DNA from: Bin87 sp965203195
GTDB taxonomy: Bacteria; Chloroflexota; Dehalococcoidia; Lucifugimonadales; UBA3495
Direction of reading: 5' to 3'
Length of the DNA: 64,000 bases
NCBI GenBank assembly: GCA_965203195.1
Contig: OZ241860.1
Coordinates: 3,038,001 to 3,102,000 of the forward strand
Shown: positions 59,446-64,000 of the stretch, piece after piece
Position numbering within the stretch: position 1 is the stretch's first letter
Layout of the letters: the number at the start of each line of letters is the position of its first letter
Translations under genes and position numbers: made by a program
Notes under the pieces: model-generated
What the model was told of the DNA's origin: nothing
Databases searched by the model: none
The model's input: the letters and a program-made list of their open reading frames with translations, nothing else

Positions 59446-60726
59446 CTATTCCAGCGCGCCGTCCGCCAGCAGCGTCTGGTATTCGGCGGCGGTCAAGCCC
59501 ACGATTTCACGCAGGGCGTGTTCGGTGTGCTGGCCCAGCAGGGGGGCGGGGCGGTCCAAACGGCCCGGCGTTGCCGACAGCGCAAACTCGGTGTAGTCGG
59601 TGGCGTAGGGGCCCATTTCCGGGTGGTCCAGCCAGGTGAAGTGGTTGCGGTGGCGCAGCTGGGCGTCGGCGAACAGGTCGCGGGTGTCGTTGACAATGCC
59701 GGCGGGTACGCCGGCGGATTGCAGGCGCCGCATCAGCTCGTGGCGGCGGTGGCGGGCCGTCCACCGGGCGATGATGCCGTCCAGCTTGTCCTCGTGGGCC
59801 TTGCGGACGCGGAAAGAACGGAACTCGCCGGAGGCGATGTCGGCAACGCCGTCGGCCAACATAATATCTCGCAGGGCGGCCCACTGGTCGTCGGCAAAGA
59901 CGGCGATGGCGATCCAGCGGTCGGTTTCGGCGCCGGCCGGGTCGTCGGCATCGGGGGCATCAGTCTCGGGGTCATCGGCATCAGGGGCGCAGGGGTAGGC
60001 GCCGTGGGGGGCCGCCGACGGATGGCGGTTGCCCACCAGTTCCGGTTCCCGTCCGTTGACGGCGGCGTCCAGCAACATCGGGCCGCCGAAGTGCAGACTG
60101 CATTCCAGCTGCGACATATCCAGGTGCGTCCCCTGGCCGGTGCGCCGCTGGCGGTCCACCGCCGCCAGGATGGCGGCCACGGCGAATTTGGGGCAGACGA
60201 AGTCGGTATAAGCGCCGTAGGGATTGACGGGGCCACGGTCGGGCCAGCCGATGATGTTGGTGTAGCCGGCCAGGGAGGACAGCACGGCGCCGAAGCCGGG
60301 CTGGGTCTGCATCGGGCCGCCGCGCCCCAGCATTGAGGCGCTGAACAGGATGATGCGGGGGTTGACCCGGCGCAATTCGTCGTAGCCCAGGCCCCAGCGT
60401 TCCAGGGTGCCGGGGGTGAAGTTTTCGGTGACCACGTCGGCCCACCCGGCAATGCGGAGTATCAGCTCCGGCGCGCGGGGATGACCCATATCAATGGAGA
60501 GGCCGTACTTGTTGGCGTTGTAGTTGGCGAAGTAGCCGGAGCGGTTGATGCCCGACTGCCCGCCGGCGAAGGGGCCGGCGCGGCGCAGGGTTTCCGGGCG
60601 TCGGGCCGATTCCACGCGGAGGACGGTGGCGCCGTACTCGGCGAGGTACTTGGTGGTCATCGGCCCCACGGCGACCCAGCAGAAGTCGAGGACTTTGAGG
60701 CCGGTCAGGGGCAAGGCGGTGGTCAT
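59446..60726 (-). CDS. CaiB/BaiF family III CoA-transferase
   Basis: 426 residues. LTGLKVLDFCWVAVGPMTTKYLAEYGATVLRVE, NANKYGLSIDM and QGTHLDMSQLECSLHF (the DMSQ Asp is the catalytic acyl-anhydride residue of family III) are diagnostic. Substrate unknown. An Asp/Pro-rich insert (DADDPETDAPDADD) near 245-260 is unusual. The M50-like gene follows 13 bases on. Confidence 0.9.
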   Translation of the reverse strand: MTTALPLTGLKVLDFCWVAVGPMTTKYLAEYGATVLRVESARRPETLRRAGPFAGGQSGINRSGYFANYNANKYGLSIDMGHPRAPELILRIAGWADVVTENFTPGTLERWGLGYDELRRVNPRIILFSASMLGRGGPMQTQPGFGAVLSSLAGYTNIIGWPDRGPVNPYGAYTDFVCPKFAVAAILAAVDRQRRTGQGTHLDMSQLECSLHFGGPMLLDAAVNGREPELVGNRHPSAAPHGAYPCAPDADDPETDAPDADDPAGAETDRWIAIAVFADDQWAALRDIMLADGVADIASGEFRSFRVRKAHEDKLDGIIARWTARHRRHELMRRLQSAGVPAGIVNDTRDLFADAQLRHRNHFTWLDHPEMGPYATDYTEFALSATPGRLDRPAPLLGQHTEHALREIVGLTAAEYQTLLADGALE

Positions 60727-61022
60727 TGTTCCTCATCCTCGGGGTCCTCATCCGCATCGGGCATAACCGCATAACCGCCACGATGAAGAGTTGTACTTGA
60801 TGGCAAGGCGCGGCTTGCCTTGCGGTGGCATAGCGACCTGGCGGCGGCCACAGGGCGGGCGCAGGCTATTGACTGCGGCTACTATCGGTCTGGAGGGTGG
60901 CGGACGGTTGCGCCGCCAGCGGCGCAGCCGGCGGCGATGTCGCCGCATTCATTATACCCGAATACCCGTCTATGCCGCCGGCTTGCGGTAGGTTGGAAAC
61001 GCGGCCAGGACTGCCGGCAGCA
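60727..61022. other. Gene-free stretch between CoA-transferase and rex
   Basis: Divergent intergenic region with no credible gene. It contains GGCAAG (60801-60806) facing CTTGCC (60815-60820), a small inverted repeat, and CG-rich palindromes. No Rex-type operator (TTGTGAnnnnnnTCACAA) is visible. Confidence 0.5.
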
Positions 61023-61051
61023 TTGACGCCGGCAAAGTTGCGGGTTAGATT
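61023..61051 (+). promoter_or_regulatory. Promoter for rex
   Basis: TTGACG (61023-61028), a 17-base spacer and TAGATT (61046-61051). Transcript start near 61058 gives a leader of about 70 bases to the ATG at 61127. Confidence 0.6.
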
Positions 61052-61126
61052 GTATTCCGCCGTGGCAGTGGCGCGCGGCTGCCATTCACGACGCGCCGCG
61101 CGCCGGCGCCCGCCAGCGCGGTTACT

Positions 61127-61798
61127 ATGGTTGCCGGTTCAGACGCATATGCCAATCCCGCCGGCGCTGCTGCGCCGCACATCCCCGATGTGCCGGAAGT
61201 GGTCGTTGAGCGCCTGCCGCAGTATGTTCGCGCCCTGGCGCAGCTGCTGGATGACGGCGTATCGGTAACTAACTCCCAACAGCTCGGCGCCCGTCTCCAG
61301 ATTACCCCGGCCCAGATTCGCAAAGACCTGTCCTATTTCGGACGCTTCGGCAAGCAGGGGCGCGGCTACCATGTCAGCAGCCTGCTGGCGGAATTAAAGC
61401 AGATCCTGGGCCTGGATTCCGAATGGAATGTCGCCGTGATCGGCGTGGGACGGCTGGGCAACGCCATCCTCAACTACCCCGGTTTCACGCCCGACGGCTT
61501 TCACCTGGTGGCCGCTTTTGACGCCAACCCGGAGAATGTCGGGCAACAGGTCGGCGGCATCACGGTGCAGGCGATGAGCGACCTGGCGACGATTGTGGCC
61601 GAGCGCGCCATAGCCATTGCCATCGTGGCCGTGCCGGGAGCGCACACCCAGGAGGTCATTGACCGGCTGGTAGAGTGCGGCGTCCGGGCTATCCTCAACT
61701 ACGCTCCCATCAACGCGCAAGTTCCCCCTGACGTCCGCGTCCGCAACATCGACCCGGTGCTGGCGCTCCAGTCGATGACCTACTACCTCACCGGCTGA
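61127..61798 (+). CDS. rex: Redox-sensing transcriptional repressor Rex
   Basis: 223 residues. N-terminal winged helix: VSVTNSQQLGARLQITPAQIRKDLSYFGRFGKQGRGY. The NADH-binding Rossmann domain follows with VIGVGRLGNAILNY, FDANPENVG, VPGAHTQEVIDRLVECGVRAILNYAP and the C-terminal helix RNIDPVLALQSMTYYL. Rex senses the NADH/NAD+ ratio and represses energy-metabolism genes; the convergent ATP synthase genes are a plausible but unproven target. Confidence 0.94.
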   Translation: MVAGSDAYANPAGAAAPHIPDVPEVVVERLPQYVRALAQLLDDGVSVTNSQQLGARLQITPAQIRKDLSYFGRFGKQGRGYHVSSLLAELKQILGLDSEWNVAVIGVGRLGNAILNYPGFTPDGFHLVAAFDANPENVGQQVGGITVQAMSDLATIVAERAIAIAIVAVPGAHTQEVIDRLVECGVRAILNYAPINAQVPPDVRVRNIDPVLALQSMTYYLTG

Positions 61799-61906
61799 CG
61801 CCCCGGACGGCAGGCAGCCCGGCGTAAAGCGCGCTGCGGAGAGGCGAGTCAACCGCGCCCCGGCCGATTGCCGGCAAGAGCGCGGTTAACTGCGGCAAAA
61901 ACGCAT

Positions 61907-62350
61907 CTACCCCATGCGCCGGGGCTGCGCGATAGCCCGGCGCGGCGCCCCGCGCCGGCGGCGCGCCACGGTCACCCGCGCCTGCGCCCGGCGCAGCGAG
62001 GCTACGGCCTGTTCCAGCTCCGCGTCCGACTGCCGGCTGGCGATGCGCTGCTGCGCCTGTTCAATGGCCTGCTGCGCCCTTGCCTCGTCAATCTCGTCCA
62101 CATCCTCGGCGGCATCCGCCAGGATGATGACGGTATTCCCCAGCACTTCCATATAGCCCCCGGACAGGGCCAGGTACGATTCCGCCCCGTCGGAGCGCAC
62201 CGTCAGTTCCCCCGGCTGTAGGATGGTCATCAGCGGCGCATGGTTGGGCAGGATGCCCAGCTGCCCAGCGATGCCCGGGGCCACCAAGGCGTCCACTGTT
62301 CCCGAAAAAACCTCGCGCTCGGCGGTGATGATTTGCAGCTGCATAGGCAT
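61907..62350 (-). CDS. atpC: F-type ATP synthase epsilon subunit
   Basis: 147 residues. QLQIITAEREVFSGTVDALVAPGIAGQLGILPNHAPLMTIL is the epsilon beta-sandwich, followed by a helical domain (AQQAIEQAQQRIASRQSDAELEQAV) and an unusually basic end (ARRRRGAPRRAIAQPRRMG). AGGAG lies eight bases before the ATG at 62350. Last gene of the ATP synthase operon, 73 bases below atpD. Confidence 0.92.
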   Translation of the reverse strand: MPMQLQIITAEREVFSGTVDALVAPGIAGQLGILPNHAPLMTILQPGELTVRSDGAESYLALSGGYMEVLGNTVIILADAAEDVDEIDEARAQQAIEQAQQRIASRQSDAELEQAVASLRRAQARVTVARRRRGAPRRAIAQPRRMG

Positions 62351-62423
62351 TGGCGGGAACTCCTCTCCTGGTCCTTTCCGATGCGGTCCGATACGGAATG
62401 CCGGGCACGGCTGCCCGGCGCCG

Positions 62424-63818
62424 TTAGCCGGAGTCCCGCATCTGGGCGGCCTTTTCTACGGCCTCCTCAATGGTGCCGACCATATAGAAAGCCTGCTCCG
62501 GCAGTTCGTCGTGCTGCCCGTCCAGGATTTCGGCGAAGCCGCGCACGGTGTCGCGCACGGCCACATACTTGCCGGGCTGGTTAGTGAAAGTTTCGGCGAC
62601 AAAGAAGGGCTGCGTAAGGAAGCGCTGTATTTTGCGGGCGCGGAACACGGTCTGCCGGTCGTCGTCGGAAAGTTCCTCAATGCCCAGAATGGCGATGATG
62701 TCCTGCAAGTCGCGGTAGCGCTGCAACACCTGCTGCACGCCCCGCGCCACGCGGTAGTGTTCGTCGCCCACGATGCGCGGCTCCAGGATGCGGGCAAAGG
62801 ACGCCAGCGGGTCCACCGCCGGGTACAGCCCCTGCGAGGCCAGCGACCGTTCCAGTGAAACCACGGCATCCAGGTGGCCGAAGGTAGTTACGATGCCGGG
62901 GTCGGTGTAGTCGTCCGCTGGCACATAAATGGCCTGGAAGGAAGTGATGCTGCCGCTTTTGGTGGAAGTGATCCGTTCCTGCAAGGCGCCCATTTCCGTG
63001 CTCAAAGTGGGCTGGTAGCCCACGGCGGAAGGCATTCGCCCCAGCAGCGCGGACACTTCCATGCCCGCCAGGATGTAGCGATAGATGTTGTCAATAAAGA
63101 GGAGCACGTCCTGGTTTTGCTCCTCCCGGAAATACTCGGCCATGGTCAGGCCGGTCAGCCCGATGCGGGCCCGCACGCCCGGCGTTTCGTTCATCTGCCC
63201 GAACACCAGCACCGTGCTGCCCAGCACCCCGGAGTCCTGCATTTCGTGCCACAGGTCGTTACCCTCGCGGGAGCGTTCCCCCACGCCGGCGAACACCGAC
63301 ACCCCGCTATGCACGGCGCCGATGTTGCGGATCAGTTCCTGGATGATGACCGTCTTGCCCACGCCGGCGCCGCCGTAGGCCCCCACTTTGCCGCCTTTGG
63401 GGAAGGGGGTAATCAGGTCAAAAACCTTGATGCCCGTTTCCAGGATTTCCACATTGGGGTTCTGGTCGTCAAAGGCGGGCGGATCCCGGTGGATGGGCCA
63501 GAACTCGCCGGCTTCCACCGGGCCGAGGTTGTCCAGCGGGGCGCCGGTGACATCAAAAAGGCGCCCCAGGGTTTCGGGGCCTACGGGAACGGCGACCTTA
63601 TTGCCGGTGTCGGCCACCGCGGAGCCACGCGCCAGGCCGTCGGTGGAGCCTAGGGCAAGACAGCGCGCCCAGTGGTTGCCGATGTGCTGCTGCACTTCCA
63701 GCACCAGGCGCTCGCCGGAGTTGTCAACCTCCAGGGCGTCAAACAGATTGGGCAGCTGGTCGGCGGGAAACTCCACGTCGACCACCGTGCCAATGACCTG
63801 GGCAATCTTTCCGGGCAT
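62424..63818 (-). CDS. atpD: F-type ATP synthase beta subunit
   Basis: 464 residues, the catalytic subunit. Walker A GAYGGAGVGKT, GERSREGNDLW, LFIDNIYRY (Walker B) and the signature PAVDPLASFARIL are present. The ATG at 63818 follows GGAGGA by eight bases and gives MPGKIAQVIGTVVDVEF; the nine extra upstream codons are ignored. A palindromic element lies 26 bases upstream of the start. Confidence 0.96.
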   Translation of the reverse strand: MPGKIAQVIGTVVDVEFPADQLPNLFDALEVDNSGERLVLEVQQHIGNHWARCLALGSTDGLARGSAVADTGNKVAVPVGPETLGRLFDVTGAPLDNLGPVEAGEFWPIHRDPPAFDDQNPNVEILETGIKVFDLITPFPKGGKVGAYGGAGVGKTVIIQELIRNIGAVHSGVSVFAGVGERSREGNDLWHEMQDSGVLGSTVLVFGQMNETPGVRARIGLTGLTMAEYFREEQNQDVLLFIDNIYRYILAGMEVSALLGRMPSAVGYQPTLSTEMGALQERITSTKSGSITSFQAIYVPADDYTDPGIVTTFGHLDAVVSLERSLASQGLYPAVDPLASFARILEPRIVGDEHYRVARGVQQVLQRYRDLQDIIAILGIEELSDDDRQTVFRARKIQRFLTQPFFVAETFTNQPGKYVAVRDTVRGFAEILDGQHDELPEQAFYMVGTIEEAVEKAAQMRDSG

Positions 63819-63844
63819 TTTGGGTTGTCCTCCGGATGGGTTCA

Positions 63845-63922
63845 CCGGGGCGTGTCGTCAATCCCCGTCATTCCGAGCTCGCGCCGGAATGACTCCAAAA
63901 CGAATTTGACGACACGCCCCGG
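63845..63922. mobile_element. MITE-like palindromic element upstream of atpD
   Basis: Outer 17-bp perfect inverted repeats (63845-63861 and 63906-63922, CCGGGGCGTGTCGTCAA) enclose an inner hairpin GTCATTCCG (63867-63875) / CGGAATGAC (63885-63893). The 78-bp unit has no coding capacity. The outer CGTGTC core resembles the ends of IS element B (GGCGTGTCAC), so mobilisation by a related transposase is possible. No gene is seen in 63923-64000. Confidence 0.65.
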
Positions 63923-64000
63923 GGTAAATGCGGTCGCAAACTGATTGGGGTGGATTAGCCGGCCGGTTCCCCGTCGGTCGCCGGGCGGCGTTCATCCGGG

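Noticed and set aside
1..64000. CRISPR array or prophage
   Set aside because: No regularly spaced repeats with spacers and no phage structural genes were found.

Overview
This 64-kb window is GC-rich bacterial chromosome, roughly 60-65 % G+C by eye. The gene content suggests a Chloroflexota member, possibly a Dehalococcoidia/SAR202-type lineage. Pointers are a DUF2851 protein, an IclR-free set of CoA-transferase, cyclase-family, amidase and SRPBCC catabolic genes, Rex next to an atpDC end, and an rpmH-rnpA-yidD-yidC-jag block. This assignment is an inference and no rRNA is present to test it. There are no tRNA genes, rRNA genes or CRISPR arrays.

Layout. 1-8.5 kb: a Xer recombinase, a two-gene unknown operon behind a good promoter, convergent ligA, an acyl-CoA dehydrogenase run ending in HIT and YqeK proteins, a HicB-HicA-HicB cluster, and a small gene whose in-frame TGA is followed by a bacterial-type SECIS hairpin, so it is a probable selenoprotein. 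8.5-14 kb (minus strand): purF-purM-purH, then a RNase H-like exonuclease and an SDR; the purF promoter appears to give a leaderless mRNA. 14-18 kb (minus): rpmH-rnpA-yidD-lipoprotein-yidC-jag. 18-22 kb: three insertion sequences, an HNH endonuclease, and the broken remains of a gene below a TIR-domain (ThsB-like) gene. 22.7-27.8 kb: a cyclase-family hydrolase, a tandem pair of DndB-like (DGQHR) genes with a near-consensus promoter, then TenA and CoxG-like genes.

28-38.8 kb is the centrepiece: one tightly packed plus-strand operon encoding McrB-like GTPase, McrC nuclease, a PLD-nuclease/SNF2 helicase fusion, a HicA-HicB toxin-antitoxin pair and an Eco57I-type DNA methyltransferase. The toxin-antitoxin pair sits inside the operon, coupled by overlaps to the methyltransferase. 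It is followed by a small membrane protein and a three-gene cassette of unrecognised proteins (39.3-41.1 kb). 41.4-44.6 kb (minus) carries an amidase and GatC-like partner interleaved with two more HicAB pairs.

44.6-64 kb is mostly metabolic: S9 peptidase, 2-hydroxyacid dehydrogenase, a frameshifted FAD-linked oxidase, cysS-ispF, DUF2851, three tandem cupins, a secreted alpha/beta hydrolase, an M50-like membrane protease, a CaiB/BaiF CoA-transferase, rex, and the atpD-atpC end of the F-ATPase operon, with a MITE-like palindrome just upstream of atpD.

Two unusual genome-wide habits are visible: unrelated proteins share Thr/Ala-rich N-terminal tails beginning Met-Thr-Thr, and several enzymes carry Asp/Gly-rich loops encoded by 6-base repeats.
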